A stretch of DNA of 64,000 bases from Hymenobacter sp. UV11 (GTDB lineage Bacteria > Bacteroidota > Bacteroidia > Cytophagales > Hymenobacteraceae), in assembly GCF_004684095.1 (NCBI RefSeq), contig NZ_SRII01000006.1, forward strand, positions 372,001-436,000. The letters run 5' to 3'. Under the pieces are notes generated by a model. That model did no database searches. It was not told where the DNA came from and saw nothing but the letters and a program-made list of their open reading frames with translations. Both the position numbers and the translations under genes were made by a program. Below, one piece after another: positions 51,231-60,258 of the stretch; positions within the stretch are counted from its first letter, which is position 1, and every line of letters starts with the position of its first letter.

Positions 51231-53324
51231 ATGAATTTATACACGGCGCTATTTTTTATGCCGGCTGCAGCCGCATTTCTGCTGGCCGCTCCGGCTGCCC
51301 AGGCTCAGTCGGTACTTTGGGCTAGCAAGGTGGAGGAAGTTTCTTCTGCCAAAGCCAAAGGCAAGGAGGCGTTTTCGCCCGACAAAGTCTTGGGCGAACC
51401 CAACTCCCAGCCGCTGGGCCAGGCCAACGACGAAGCCTGGACGCCGGGCAAAGACGGCTCCACCGAGTTCATTGAGGTGCGCTTTGCCAAGTCGCTCATC
51501 GCGCAGCAAGTCACCGTTATTGAGAACGTTAACCCCGGCGCCATCACTAAAATCGAGCTGATTGACATCAAAGGCGAGCGGCACGTAGTGTACACCAACC
51601 CCAATCCGGGGCCGCTGCCGGTGGGTTTCCGCACGCTGCAAGTGAAGTTCAAGCCCGAGAAATACCGCACTATCGGCGCCCGCGTGACGATGAACGCGTC
51701 GAAGGTAGACGGCCCGAACCAGGTTGACGCCATCGGCATTGCCAACGTGGTGGTGCAGATTGTGAAGCAGGATTTTAAGAATCCGGTCAAGACCGATGTG
51801 GAGACGGTGCAGATGGACTCGACCCTTAAGAACTTGGGTCCCAACATTAACAGCCGCTACGTAGACACTCACCCGGTGATTTCGCCCGATGGCCGCACCA
51901 TGTTTTTTGCCCGCCAGTTTCACCCCAACAACGTGGGCGGCTCGCGCGACCCGCAGGATATCTGGTACTCGAAGCTGACGAGCGGCAAGAACCAGACCTG
52001 GAGCATGGCCAAGAACCTTGGCTCGCCGCCCAACGGCCCCGAAGACCCCAACGGCCTAGCCTCGGTGTCGGCCAACGGCCAGGTGGCGCTGCTCACCGGC
52101 GTATACGTCGATGGGTTTATGGAGCCCAAGGGCTTTAGCACGAGCCGGCGCTCGCCGGGCGGCTGGAGCGTGCCGCAGAAAGTGGAGATTGATAACTTCA
52201 TCAACCGCGACCCCGAGAACATTGATGGCTACCTCGCTACCTCGGGCAAAGCCCTGCTAATGGCCGTGGACCGCCCCGATGGCCAGGGCGGCCAGGATAT
52301 CTTCGTGAGCTTCCCCAAACCCCTGCCGGTGGGCGAGCAGCCCGACCCCAAGCGCCCCACCAAATGGGCTAAGCCCATTAGCCTTGGGCCTACTATCAAC
52401 ACGCCCGGCGCCGACTTTGCGCCCTTCCTGGCGGCCGACGATAAGACGCTTTATTTCGCTTCCAATGGGCACGGTGGATATGGGAAAAGTGATATTTTTT
52501 ATTCGAAGCGTCTTGATGACTCCTGGACCAAGTGGAGCGCCCCGCGCAACCTGGGCCCGGTGGTAAACTCGCCCGATTTTGATGCTTATTACACGCTTTC
52601 GGCGGCGGGCGACAACGCGTATCTGGTGTCGGCGCGCAACGGTACCGATGGCTCGAAAGATATTTTTCGCATTGCGCTAGCCCCGGCTTTCAAGCCCGAA
52701 GTGGTGACGCTGGTGCAGGGTAAGGTGCTGGATGCGGTGACGAAAAAGCCCATTCGGGCCATTATTCACTACGAAAACCTGATTACGGGTGAAGAAATCG
52801 GCGTGACGGAAAGCTCGCCCATCGATGGCTCGTACACGATTGTGCTGCCGGCCGGCGTGCAATACGGCTACCGCGCCGAGTCGCCCGACTACATCGCCGA
52901 GAACGCCAGCCTCGATGCCACGGCTTCCGACAAGTACTCGGAGCAGCAGCAGGACCTGTTTATGGTGCCCTTTAAAGTGGGCCAGAAGGTGCGCCTGAAC
53001 AATATCTTCTTCCCGCAGAGCAAGTACGTGCTGCAACCCAGCTCATTTCCCGAGCTGCTGCGCCTGGTGCGCATCCTGCGCGACTACCCCACGGTGGAAA
53101 TTCTTATCGGCGGCCACACCGACAACCAGGGCGACCCGGTTCTCAACCTGAAGCTGAGCGAAGACCGGGTAAACGAGGTGAAGAAGTACCTGGTTAGCAA
53201 GGGTATAGACCCTAAGCGCCTGAGTACGCAGGGCTTTGGCGGCACCCAGCCTATCGCCAACAACGAGCAGGAAGAAACCCGCCGCTTCAACCGCCGGGTA
53301 GAATTTACGATTACGAAGAAGTAA
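51231..53324 (+). CDS. OmpA-family protein with beta-propeller (PorE-like)
   Basis: 697 residues from ATG 51231, with signal MNLYTALFFMPAAAAFLL. Order: a discoidin-like N-terminal domain to about 180; PD40-type blades (SPDGRTMFFARQ, ISLGPTINTPGADFAPFLAADDKTLYFASNG); a carboxypeptidase-regulatory-like domain (VTLVQGKVLDAVTKKPIRA); and an OmpA C-terminal domain (LIGGHTDNQGDPVLNLKLSEDR, LSTQGFGG) that binds peptidoglycan. PorE-like proteins are T9SS accessory components, and a PorP/SprF-like gene follows. Confidence 0.85.
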   Translation: MNLYTALFFMPAAAAFLLAAPAAQAQSVLWASKVEEVSSAKAKGKEAFSPDKVLGEPNSQPLGQANDEAWTPGKDGSTEFIEVRFAKSLIAQQVTVIENVNPGAITKIELIDIKGERHVVYTNPNPGPLPVGFRTLQVKFKPEKYRTIGARVTMNASKVDGPNQVDAIGIANVVVQIVKQDFKNPVKTDVETVQMDSTLKNLGPNINSRYVDTHPVISPDGRTMFFARQFHPNNVGGSRDPQDIWYSKLTSGKNQTWSMAKNLGSPPNGPEDPNGLASVSANGQVALLTGVYVDGFMEPKGFSTSRRSPGGWSVPQKVEIDNFINRDPENIDGYLATSGKALLMAVDRPDGQGGQDIFVSFPKPLPVGEQPDPKRPTKWAKPISLGPTINTPGADFAPFLAADDKTLYFASNGHGGYGKSDIFYSKRLDDSWTKWSAPRNLGPVVNSPDFDAYYTLSAAGDNAYLVSARNGTDGSKDIFRIALAPAFKPEVVTLVQGKVLDAVTKKPIRAIIHYENLITGEEIGVTESSPIDGSYTIVLPAGVQYGYRAESPDYIAENASLDATASDKYSEQQQDLFMVPFKVGQKVRLNNIFFPQSKYVLQPSSFPELLRLVRILRDYPTVEILIGGHTDNQGDPVLNLKLSEDRVNEVKKYLVSKGIDPKRLSTQGFGGTQPIANNEQEETRRFNRRVEFTITKK

Positions 53325-53402
53325 GTTTGAGTGCCAGGTGCGCGTTATTGGTTGCCAGCGGGCCTGGGAACGAATAACGCGCACTTTGTATTAACTCGCT
53401 CA

Positions 53403-54449
53403 ATGCCCCTACCCCCCCGCTTTTTGCTGAGTGCCCGGCCCTGGCTGGCGGGGCTTGGTTTGCTGGCCGCCGGCACGGCGCGGGGGCAGGATGTGTACTT
53501 TTCGCAAGCCTTCGCCAACCGCCAGGCCGACAACCCCGCCTGGACCGGCCTGGTGGACGATTACAGCGCCACGCTCAGCTACCGCGACCAGTTTCCGCAG
53601 CTGGCGGGCTCGTTTCAGACGGTGCAGCTGGCGGCCGGCTGGCGGCTGCCAAAACCCGGTTTGCACCACGCTATCGGCATTCTCATCAACCAGGACCGCA
53701 CGGGCACCGTGGGCTACACCCGCCTCGGGGCTACCGCACAATACGCCTACCACACGCGCCTCACGCGCACCCTGGCCCTGAGCGGCGGGGCGCAGGTGGG
53801 CTACGGCCGCCAGCGCGTAGGCTACGACAACCTCACTTTTGGCGACCAGTATAGCGCCGATGGCAGCTATCAGGGGGCCACGGCCGAGAGCCTGGCGGGC
53901 TTTCCGCCCGTTAACTACCTCACGGTGGGGGTAGGCGGCGTGCTGTATGCCGAGCAGGCGTGGCTGAGCGTATCGGGCCATAACTTAAACCGTCCCGATT
54001 TGGGATTCAGCACCCAGGCGGGCCTACCCCTGCGGGTGGCGGTGAACGCGGGCTACAAGCTTTTTTTGCAGAAGCCCGCCGGCTCGGGCCAGAGTGAAGT
54101 GCACGAAATCAGCCTGGTACCTACCGTGGGCTACACCCGGCAGGGCAGCTCGCAGCGCTCGGAGGCGGGCGCGTATTTTATTGCTGACCCCGTGACGGTG
54201 GGCGCCATCTACCGCAACCTGGCCAGCCCCGACCTGGGCACCCAGCACGTAGTGGCCGTGGTGGCGGGCGTGGCAGTGGGTGACCTGCGAATTGGCTACA
54301 GCTACGACGTGGGCGTGAGCCAATTAGCGAGCGATTTGGGTGGGGCTCACGAAATAACTTTGACCCTTCGTGCGTTTGACAAGCTGGAAAGCGCCTTTCG
54401 CCGACTGAAAAGGCGGAATTATCCAAAAGCCCCTTGTCCCGACTTCTGA
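53403..54449 (+). CDS. PorP/SprF family outer membrane protein
   Basis: 348 residues from ATG 53403. Signal ending near ARGQ, then QDVYFSQAFANRQADNPAWTG, the mark of PorP/SprF proteins, followed by beta strands with YNLTFGDQYSADG-like loops and VGVGGVLYAEQAWLSVSGHNLNRPDLG. It is an outer membrane barrel associated with T9SS. It follows the OmpA-family gene as a common pair. Confidence 0.88.
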   Translation: MPLPPRFLLSARPWLAGLGLLAAGTARGQDVYFSQAFANRQADNPAWTGLVDDYSATLSYRDQFPQLAGSFQTVQLAAGWRLPKPGLHHAIGILINQDRTGTVGYTRLGATAQYAYHTRLTRTLALSGGAQVGYGRQRVGYDNLTFGDQYSADGSYQGATAESLAGFPPVNYLTVGVGGVLYAEQAWLSVSGHNLNRPDLGFSTQAGLPLRVAVNAGYKLFLQKPAGSGQSEVHEISLVPTVGYTRQGSSQRSEAGAYFIADPVTVGAIYRNLASPDLGTQHVVAVVAGVAVGDLRIGYSYDVGVSQLASDLGGAHEITLTLRAFDKLESAFRRLKRRNYPKAPCPDF

Positions 54450-54518
54450 TTGTGCGTAATATTGCAACCAAATGCCTCCTTTAATTTATTAGCCCTTTAG
54501 ACACATCTTTTTTTCGTT

Positions 54519-55784
54519 ATGCGATTCACTAACTATTTGAGCTTGCTTGCGGCCAGTAGTCTGGCTCTGGCCAGCTGCCACAAGGGGGCCCCTACCGCTA
54601 CCAACCCCGGCAAGGCATCCTCGACCACGGGTATCGCCTACAATACCGACGAGGGTATGAAGGTGTCGGACTTCAAGAAAATCCCGACCGGGCCGGGCCT
54701 CGTGTACATCGAGGGGGGCCGCACTGTGCTGGGCTCGCAGGAAGAGGATGTGACCAACAACCACGACAACGTAGAGCGCACGGTGACTATCGCCTCGTTT
54801 TATATGGACGAAGCGGAGGTGGCCAACATTCACTGGCTCGAATACCTCCACTTCCTGCGCAAAGACTCCTCAGAAGAGAAATATAAGGCGGCTTTGCCCG
54901 ATACCACGGTATGGGCGCGCGACCTGTCGTTCAACGACCCGTACGTAACCTACTACCTGCGCTACCCCGGCTTCCGCTACTTCCCGGTAGTGGGCGTGAA
55001 CTGGCTGCAGGCCGACAGCTACTGCGCCTGGCGCACGGACAAGGTGAACGAGAACCTCGCCAAAGGTGGCAGCGGCGAAAAAAAGGGTGGCTTGTTTAGC
55101 AAAAAGAACAAAAAGGGCGATGCCAAGGCCAGCGGCGCCGCCGAGGGTGGTGGGGCTGGTGCCCTGGCCAACGGCAAGGGTGGTCCTTCGGTTGAGCAGG
55201 GCAACTTGCTACCTAACTACCGCCTGCCAACCGAAGCCGAATGGGAATACGCCGCGCAAGCGCTGGTGGGCACCCAGGAAGTGGGCAACGAAAACCAGGA
55301 AGAGAAGCGTATCTACCCCTGGGATGGCCGCTCGACCCGCAACCCGTATGGCAAAGGCCAGGGCCAGTTCCTGGCTAACTTTAAGCGGGGCCGGGGTGAC
55401 TACGCCGGTATCGCGGGCAGCCTGAACGATGGCGCCATGATTACGGAGTACGTATACGCCTACCCCCCCAACGACTACGGCCTCTACAACATGGCTGGCA
55501 ACGTGAACGAGTGGGTACAGGACGTGTATCGCCCGCTGTCGTTCCAGGATGTGGAAGACCTCAACCCGTTCCGCCGCAATGGCGTGGGTGACGACGCCAA
55601 AGGCTACGACAAAAAAGGCTACCAGAGCCTAGTCGACGACCACGTGCGTGTATACAAAGGCGGCTCGTGGCGCGATGTGGCCTACTACCTCTCGCCCGGC
55701 ACGCGCCGCTTCATGGCGGAAGATTCGGCTACCTCGACCATCGGTTTCCGGTGCGCGATGATTAACGCCGGCTCGAACAAGTAG
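54519..55784 (+). CDS. gldJ: Gliding motility/T9SS lipoprotein GldJ
   Basis: 421 residues. Lipobox LALASC near residue 19. FGE-sulfatase (SUMF1) fold: YIEGGRTVLGSQEED, VNWLQADSYCAWRT, NYRLPTEAEWEYAA, FKRGRGDYAG, MAGNVNEWVQDVYRPLS and YKGGSWRD. GldJ is needed for T9SS/gliding structure in flavobacteria. Unusual is a Lys/Gly/Ala-rich insertion of about 40 residues (from GGSGEKKGGLFSKK to about residue 222) in the middle of the domain. Follows porP/sprF. Confidence 0.88.
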   Translation: MRFTNYLSLLAASSLALASCHKGAPTATNPGKASSTTGIAYNTDEGMKVSDFKKIPTGPGLVYIEGGRTVLGSQEEDVTNNHDNVERTVTIASFYMDEAEVANIHWLEYLHFLRKDSSEEKYKAALPDTTVWARDLSFNDPYVTYYLRYPGFRYFPVVGVNWLQADSYCAWRTDKVNENLAKGGSGEKKGGLFSKKNKKGDAKASGAAEGGGAGALANGKGGPSVEQGNLLPNYRLPTEAEWEYAAQALVGTQEVGNENQEEKRIYPWDGRSTRNPYGKGQGQFLANFKRGRGDYAGIAGSLNDGAMITEYVYAYPPNDYGLYNMAGNVNEWVQDVYRPLSFQDVEDLNPFRRNGVGDDAKGYDKKGYQSLVDDHVRVYKGGSWRDVAYYLSPGTRRFMAEDSATSTIGFRCAMINAGSNK

Positions 55785-55797
55785 GACCACTGATTAG

Positions 55798-55968
55798 CGC
55801 GGATTTTAACGGATTTCACGGATTTTGTGGACGATTAATTAGGAGGGCTGCCCGGTTGGGCAGCCTTCTTTTTTTGGTAGACATTTGAAAAGCAATGACT
55901 GTATAGCGGGCTCGGTTAGGGCGCGGCCGCGCCGTCCACAAAATCCGTGAAATCCGTTAAAATCCGCG
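55798..55968. repeat. GGATTTTAACGGATTTCACG-type inverted repeat
   Basis: Arms 55798-55833 and 55933-55968 are a perfect 36 bp. Between them lies the gldJ terminator. The element continues outside the right arm (GATCCGTGATTA), and the comF stop TAA (minus strand, 55979-55981) is in that extension. Confidence 0.9.
55846..55875 (+). terminator. Intrinsic terminator after gldJ
   Basis: GGCTGCCC (55846-55853) pairs with 55858-55865 around GGTT, followed by a T run. Confidence 0.85.
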
Positions 55969-55978
55969 TGATCCGTGA

Positions 55979-56707
55979 TTATTGTTCGGCGGCGGCGATG
56001 GTGGCGATGCTGACAGCGCGGGCCCCGGCGGCGAGCAGGGCCGCGCCGCAGGCTTCGAGGGTGGCGCCGGTGGTCAGCACATCATCTACCAGCAGGATGT
56101 GGCGGCCGGCCACGGCGGCTGGGTCGGCCACCTCAAATACCGTGGCCACGTTTTGCCAGCGCTCGGCGCGGCCCTTGCGCGTTTGGGAAGCGGTGTGCTC
56201 GGTGCGGCGCAGGGCGTGGGCCGCGCTGGGGCAGGGTAGGGCGGCGGCCAGGCCCGTGGCAAAAGCTTCGGCCTGGTTGTAGCCGCGGCGGGCCAGCTTG
56301 CGGCGGTGCAGCGGCACCGGCACAATAAGCTCAAACTCGGGCCCTAGGCCGGCAGTGGCCAGCTCGGCGCCGTAGAGCTGGCCCAGCGCCCGCCCTACCC
56401 CCGCCTGGCCCTGGTACTTGAGCTGGTGCAATAACTGCTGCACCCGGCCGTGGCGCTGGAAGCGCAGGTAGCTGAGCGTGTGCTGCACGGGCAGCTTGCC
56501 CCAGAAGCGCCGGGCCAGCGGGTTGTGCGCGGGCGGCAGCAAGTGGTAGTCGGTGTAGGGCAGCTCGGTGCGGCACGGGGTGCAGAGGTGCGCCTCGCCG
56601 GCCACCAGCGGCTCGCGGCAGGCCAGGCAGGGGCGTGGGAAGAACAGGGCTAGTAAGTCGGCCAGGAGGGGGCGCAGCATCTTTTTGGGCGGCTGGTGGT
56701 TGGGCAT
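55979..56707 (-). CDS. comF: ComF family phosphoribosyltransferase-like protein
   Basis: 242 residues. N-terminal zinc-finger-like CLACRE...CTPCRTELP pairs of Cys, then a phosphoribosyltransferase fold with the PRPP motif HILLVDDVLTTGATLEACGA and LARRGYNQAEAFA. ComF is needed for uptake of DNA in competent bacteria and is often present without other competence genes. The stop is in the 55798 repeat family. Confidence 0.92.
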   Translation of the reverse strand: MPNHQPPKKMLRPLLADLLALFFPRPCLACREPLVAGEAHLCTPCRTELPYTDYHLLPPAHNPLARRFWGKLPVQHTLSYLRFQRHGRVQQLLHQLKYQGQAGVGRALGQLYGAELATAGLGPEFELIVPVPLHRRKLARRGYNQAEAFATGLAAALPCPSAAHALRRTEHTASQTRKGRAERWQNVATVFEVADPAAVAGRHILLVDDVLTTGATLEACGAALLAAGARAVSIATIAAAEQ

Positions 56708-56842
56708 AGTGGGCGGGGCAAGCGGCGGGAAACGCCCCTACCCCCGTCCTTTGTAGTTGAAAGGCCCTGCGGCTGCCTAAGATACTGCCGGGCATTGCAC
56801 TAAGCAGGTTTTGCTTCATTTATTCATTCTTATAGTTTATCC

Positions 56843-57241
56843 GTGTCACTCACCACTGATTTTGACGACTACCGCCAGCGCATGAACGAGCGCGTGCTGG
56901 CCTACGACAACAAGGTTATCAAGCGTTTCTTCAACCTCGACACCAATGCCTACCAGGCCGGCGCGGTGCCCGTGAAGGTGAAGGAGATGCTGGGCCTGGC
57001 CTGCTCGCTGGTGCTGCGCTGCGATGACTGCGTGAAGTACCACCTCGGCAAATGCCACGAAGAAGGCCTCTCCGACGACGAGATTTTTGAGGTGTTTTCC
57101 ATTGCCAACCTCATTGGGGGCAGCATCGTGATTCCGCACTTTCGCCGAGCTGTGGAGTACTGGGAAGTACTGCGCGCCGAGGCCGCCCTGGGCGCACCCG
57201 GCACACACCAGGCTGCTACGCACCCGCCGCATGAGCACTAG
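56843..57241 (+). CDS. Carboxymuconolactone-decarboxylase-like (AhpD fold) protein
   Basis: 132 residues with GTG start at 56843. AhpD-type active site CDDCVKYHLG (CxxC then His) after KVKEMLGLACSLVLR; C-terminal IVIPHFRRAVEYW. Such proteins reduce peroxides or alkylhydroperoxides via a dithiol. The end overlaps the next start by 11 bases, so the two are coupled. Confidence 0.88.
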   Translation: MSLTTDFDDYRQRMNERVLAYDNKVIKRFFNLDTNAYQAGAVPVKVKEMLGLACSLVLRCDDCVKYHLGKCHEEGLSDDEIFEVFSIANLIGGSIVIPHFRRAVEYWEVLRAEAALGAPGTHQAATHPPHEH

Positions 57242-57608
57242 TAGCCCTACCCCCCCCGCCGGGGCCGGCGAGAGCGAAGCCGAGTTCAACGAGCGCTGGG
57301 AGACGCTGCTGGCCGCTATGCAGGAGCGCTTTGACCGGCGGCCCGACCTCAATGCGCTGCTGCTGCTCATTGGGGTGCAGGAGCTGGGGCAGGGCGTGGC
57401 GGCCTTCACCAAAGAGCAAAAGCAGGACCTCATGCACATTGCTACCTGTAAGCTCTTCAGCCAGAGCGGCCACTACGCGCTGAAGCGCGTGGATGAAGAG
57501 GGCTGGCCCCACTACCAACTGGTGGTACCCGTGCCCTTCGCCAATCTGAAAGAACAGGAGCGCATGCTGAAATGGCACATCCTGGAATACTTTGACGAGT
57601 TAGATTAG
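57231..57608 (+). CDS. Conserved hypothetical protein
   Basis: 125 residues from ATG 57231, overlapping the AhpD-like gene by 11 bases. Sequence is soluble and acidic: MQERFDRRPDLNALLLLIGVQELGQG, then FTKEQKQDLMHIATCKLFSQSGHY, and WPHYQLVVPVPFANLKEQE. No named family is recognised by me. The coupling suggests a shared role in redox stress. Confidence 0.8.
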   Translation: MSTSSPTPPAGAGESEAEFNERWETLLAAMQERFDRRPDLNALLLLIGVQELGQGVAAFTKEQKQDLMHIATCKLFSQSGHYALKRVDEEGWPHYQLVVPVPFANLKEQERMLKWHILEYFDELD

Positions 57609-57616
57609 AATTTCTT

Positions 57617-57673
57617 GTTCCTGGTTTCTGGTTCCTGGCTTGACGCTCAAACCAGGAATCAGAAACCAAGAAC
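57617..57673. repeat. Imperfect inverted repeat upstream of exonuclease III
   Basis: GTTCCTGGTTTCTGGTTCCTGG on the left is nearly the reverse of CCAGGAATCAGAAACCAAGAAC on the right. It fills almost all the space between the previous gene and the exonuclease ATG. Confidence 0.75.
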
Positions 57674-57680
57674 TTATAAA

Positions 57681-58454
57681 ATGAAAATCGTTTCTTATAA
57701 CCTCAATGGCCTGCGCTCGGCGCTGAGCAAGGGGCTGCTTGACTGGGTAGCGGCCACCCGGCCCGATGTGCTGTGCGTGCAGGAGATAAAGGCCGGCACT
57801 ACCCCCCTCGACGTGAGTGGCTTGGTTGCGCTGGGCTACCACGCCTACCTGCACCCTGCCCGCAAGCCGGGCTACAGCGGCGTGGCCACCTTCAGCCTGA
57901 CTGAGCCTAAGGCCGTGGTAATGGGCTGCGGCGAGCCGCTATATGATGAAGAAGGCCGCGTGCTGCGGCTCGATTTTGAGCACGTATCGGTGCTGAATAC
58001 CTACATGCCCTCGGGCACCAGCGGGCCGGTGCGGCAGGCATTTAAGGTGGCGTGGCTTCACTGGTTTCGGGCCTACGTGGCGGGCCTGCGGCTCGATGCA
58101 ACGGTACCGCCGCTCGTTATTGGCGGCGATTTCAACTGCTGCCAAACGGCCATTGACCTGCACAACCCCAAAGCCAACCAGAACAGCCCCGGCTACACCC
58201 CCGAGGAGCGCCAGTGGTTCGGTGAGCTGCTAGCCGATGGCTACCTCGACTCGTTTCGGCAGCTGCACCCCGAAGCGCCGCACCACTACTCGTGGTGGAG
58301 CTACCGGGCCGGCTCGCGGGCGCGCAACGTGGGCTGGCGCCTCGACCACCTGTTGCTCGACCAGGCGCTCGCGCCCCGCCTGCGCGGGGCCGGCCTCTGG
58401 CCCGACGCCGTGCACTCAGACCATTGCCCCGCCTGGGTCGAGCTGGCCAGCTAG
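57681..58454 (+). CDS. xth: Exodeoxyribonuclease III
   Basis: 257 residues from ATG 57681 (MKIVSYNLNGLRSALSKGLLDW). Metal and catalytic motifs: LCVQEIKA (Glu), GYSGVATFS, LNTYMPSG, GGDFNCCQTAIDL (Asp and Asn), and the C-terminal HSDHCPAWVEL. It repairs abasic sites and removes 3' blocks. The frame's earlier start at 57615 runs through the repeat and is not used. Confidence 0.95.
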   Translation: MKIVSYNLNGLRSALSKGLLDWVAATRPDVLCVQEIKAGTTPLDVSGLVALGYHAYLHPARKPGYSGVATFSLTEPKAVVMGCGEPLYDEEGRVLRLDFEHVSVLNTYMPSGTSGPVRQAFKVAWLHWFRAYVAGLRLDATVPPLVIGGDFNCCQTAIDLHNPKANQNSPGYTPEERQWFGELLADGYLDSFRQLHPEAPHHYSWWSYRAGSRARNVGWRLDHLLLDQALAPRLRGAGLWPDAVHSDHCPAWVELAS

Positions 58455-58477
58455 CGAGGGGGTAGGGCCCGAACGAC

Positions 58478-58510
58478 AACGCCCCACGGCTACCAAAGCC
58501 GCGGGGCGTT
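58478..58510 (+). terminator. Intrinsic terminator after exonuclease III
   Basis: AACGCCCCACGGCT (58478-58491) pairs with 58497-58510, with an A/T-rich tail. Confidence 0.75.
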
Positions 58511-58595
58511 ATTATTTGCAGAAAGGGTGAGAAACGTGGCGAGGGCTTGAGGTGGCTATTAGGGGCCGGCTGTTAGGTGCTGGTTGCTAGATAGC

Positions 58596-59384
58596 TTAAT
58601 GACCAGCTACGACCAGCCGCTGCGACGCTACTGCGTGGCCAGCTTCATCGCGCAGCACTACGTGGTAGAGGCCCGCGACCAGGCCGGCGGCGTGGATGGT
58701 AGCGGCCGCCGGCCTGGCCTCGCCACCTACTACGTGGCTGCGCAGTAGCTCACCCACGCCCGAGTAGACGCTAACCGTGTAGCCGGCGGCCAGCGTGGTG
58801 CTAGTGCCCAGCGTTACTTCCTGGGCCGTGGCCGGGGCGGGGTTAGGATAAAGCGTGAAGCCCGCCTGCACCGGAGCCGCCGCCAGCACGGCCACGGCCG
58901 AGAGGGTAGTGTGGCCGTCGATATCGACCTGGCGCAGACGGTAGTACAGCGTGCCCGCCAGGGCGGCAGCAGCAGCATCGCGCAGCGCATAGGTGTGGCG
59001 CGCAGTGCTGGTGCCAGCGGCAGCTACCTGCCCGATGGCGGTGAACCCTTCGGCCGGATTGGCCGAGCGCTCTACTACAAAGCTGGCGCTGCTTTGCTCG
59101 GTGGCCGTAACCCAGCTGATTTCGGCGGTGCCCGCGCCCGCCAGGCGGCGCACGCCAAAGCTGGTTAGCACCACGGGCAGCGGCCCGGTGGGCGCTACGA
59201 TGCTGAGCGAGCCGTTTGAGTTGTCGGTAAAGGCGTAGTACACGTCGGTATTGCTAGCTACCGAGGCCAGGCCGGCAATCTGAATACCTACTTTGCTGAA
59301 ACTCTTGGTCGTATTGAAGCTGATGGTCTGGCGGCCATCGGGCAGCAGGTTAGCTTGCAGCAGCGAGGAGCCGTTGGCCAGCCA
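58596..59384 (-). pseudogene. 3' fragment of a T9SS-secreted protein
   Basis: The minus-strand frame from about 59384 to 58596 encodes a C-terminal half beginning near [20 protein letters not shown], with SWVTATEQSSASFVVERSAN (a common T9SS-cargo repeat-like region) and a type A sorting tail (FTLYPNPAPATAQ, ending RLVVAGH). There is no signal peptide or proper start. The upstream codons in this frame are antisense to the sigma-54 fragment. So it is truncated at a breakpoint near 59380. Confidence 0.8.
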
Positions 59385-59933
59385 GTGCCTTTTGATGTGC
59401 GGCTGGTAGTGGCCACGCACTGCAACCTGGCCACCGAGGTGCAGGCCGGGCGCTTTCGCGAAGACTTGTACTACCGCCTGCTGGGCCTGCCTATTGAACT
59501 GCCGCCGCTCCGCAACCGGGGCGACGATATCCTGCTGCTGGCCGACTCCTTTGCCCAGAATTTCAGCAAGCTCAACCAATTGCCCTTGCGGCCCCTGAGC
59601 GCGGCCGCCCGCCGCTGCTTGCTGGAATAGGCCTTTCCGGGCAACGTGCGCGAGCTGAAAGCGATGGTGGAGCTGGCCGCCGTGCTAGCCGACGGTGAGC
59701 GCATTGAGGCCAGTGACATTCCGCTGCAAGCCATACTGGCCAAAACGCCGGCCGCGGCGCCACCGCCGGCGGCCGATGCCACGGCCCTGGTTTTAGCCTC
59801 ATTGCGCGAGCAAACGCTGGCGATTATGCAAACCAGCCTCCTGGCTTACGAGGGCGATGTAGTTGCTGCCGCCAGCCGCCTGCGGGTGGGCCGCTCTACG
59901 CTGTATCGACTCATTCAGAGTGGCCATTTGTAG
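59380..59933 (+). pseudogene. 3' fragment of a sigma-54-dependent (NtrC-like) regulator
   Basis: From about 59382 the plus frame encodes the second half of a sigma-54 AAA+ module: [44 protein letters not shown], then (across a TAG stop at 59628-59630) FPGNVRELKAMVELAAVL and a C-terminal Fis-type helix-turn-helix (GDVVAAASRLRVGRSTLYRLI). The N-terminus and GAFTGA region are absent. The stop falls where Tyr is usual. So it is a remnant, truncated at the same point as the T9SS fragment. Confidence 0.85.
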
Positions 59934-60059
59934 CTGCCCTAGGCCGGGCGTTTTGAAATGCCCGAATTTTACTGTAACCCTACCCCCCTCCGTGCGGTTA
60001 AAAGCAGCATGATGGCCAGATGACCAGCCATCTTCCTTTTCACTTGTCCTTAGAATTTT

Positions 60060-60167
60060 ATGTGGTACGTATTTTTTGCCCTGGTTTTGGCTACGGCCCT
60101 TCTTGCTCTTGATACCGCTCGTAAAGTGCGCAACATGGTGAGCCCTGAGCTTGTGCCGGCCCGCTAG
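60060..60167 (+). CDS. Possible 35-residue single-pass membrane protein
   Basis: ATG 60060 to TAG 60165-60167 gives MWYVFFALVLATALLALDTA then RKVRNMVSPELVPAR: one hydrophobic helix and a short basic tail. It is followed by a strong terminator at 60195-60230. No ribosome site is obvious. It may be a real small membrane protein or chance. Confidence 0.45.
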   Translation: MWYVFFALVLATALLALDTARKVRNMVSPELVPAR

Positions 60168-60194
60168 ACAGGCCCGCGCCAACGGCTTAGTTGC

Positions 60195-60230
60195 CATAAA
60201 AAAAGCAGCCGTGAGGCTGCTTTTTTTATG
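60195..60230. terminator. Bidirectional terminator
   Basis: Perfect 16-bp stem CATAAAAAAAGCAGCC (60195-60210) with 60215-60230, A's one side and T's the other. It separates the small membrane frame from the convergent T9SS-tag gene. Confidence 0.9.
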
Positions 60231-60258
60231 GGGTAGCGGTGAGCTGTAGACCAGCTTA

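Noticed and set aside
55798..55968. The repeated GGATTT words as a CRISPR or phage attachment site
   Set aside because: They form one inverted repeat with a terminator in the centre; no integrase gene is present.
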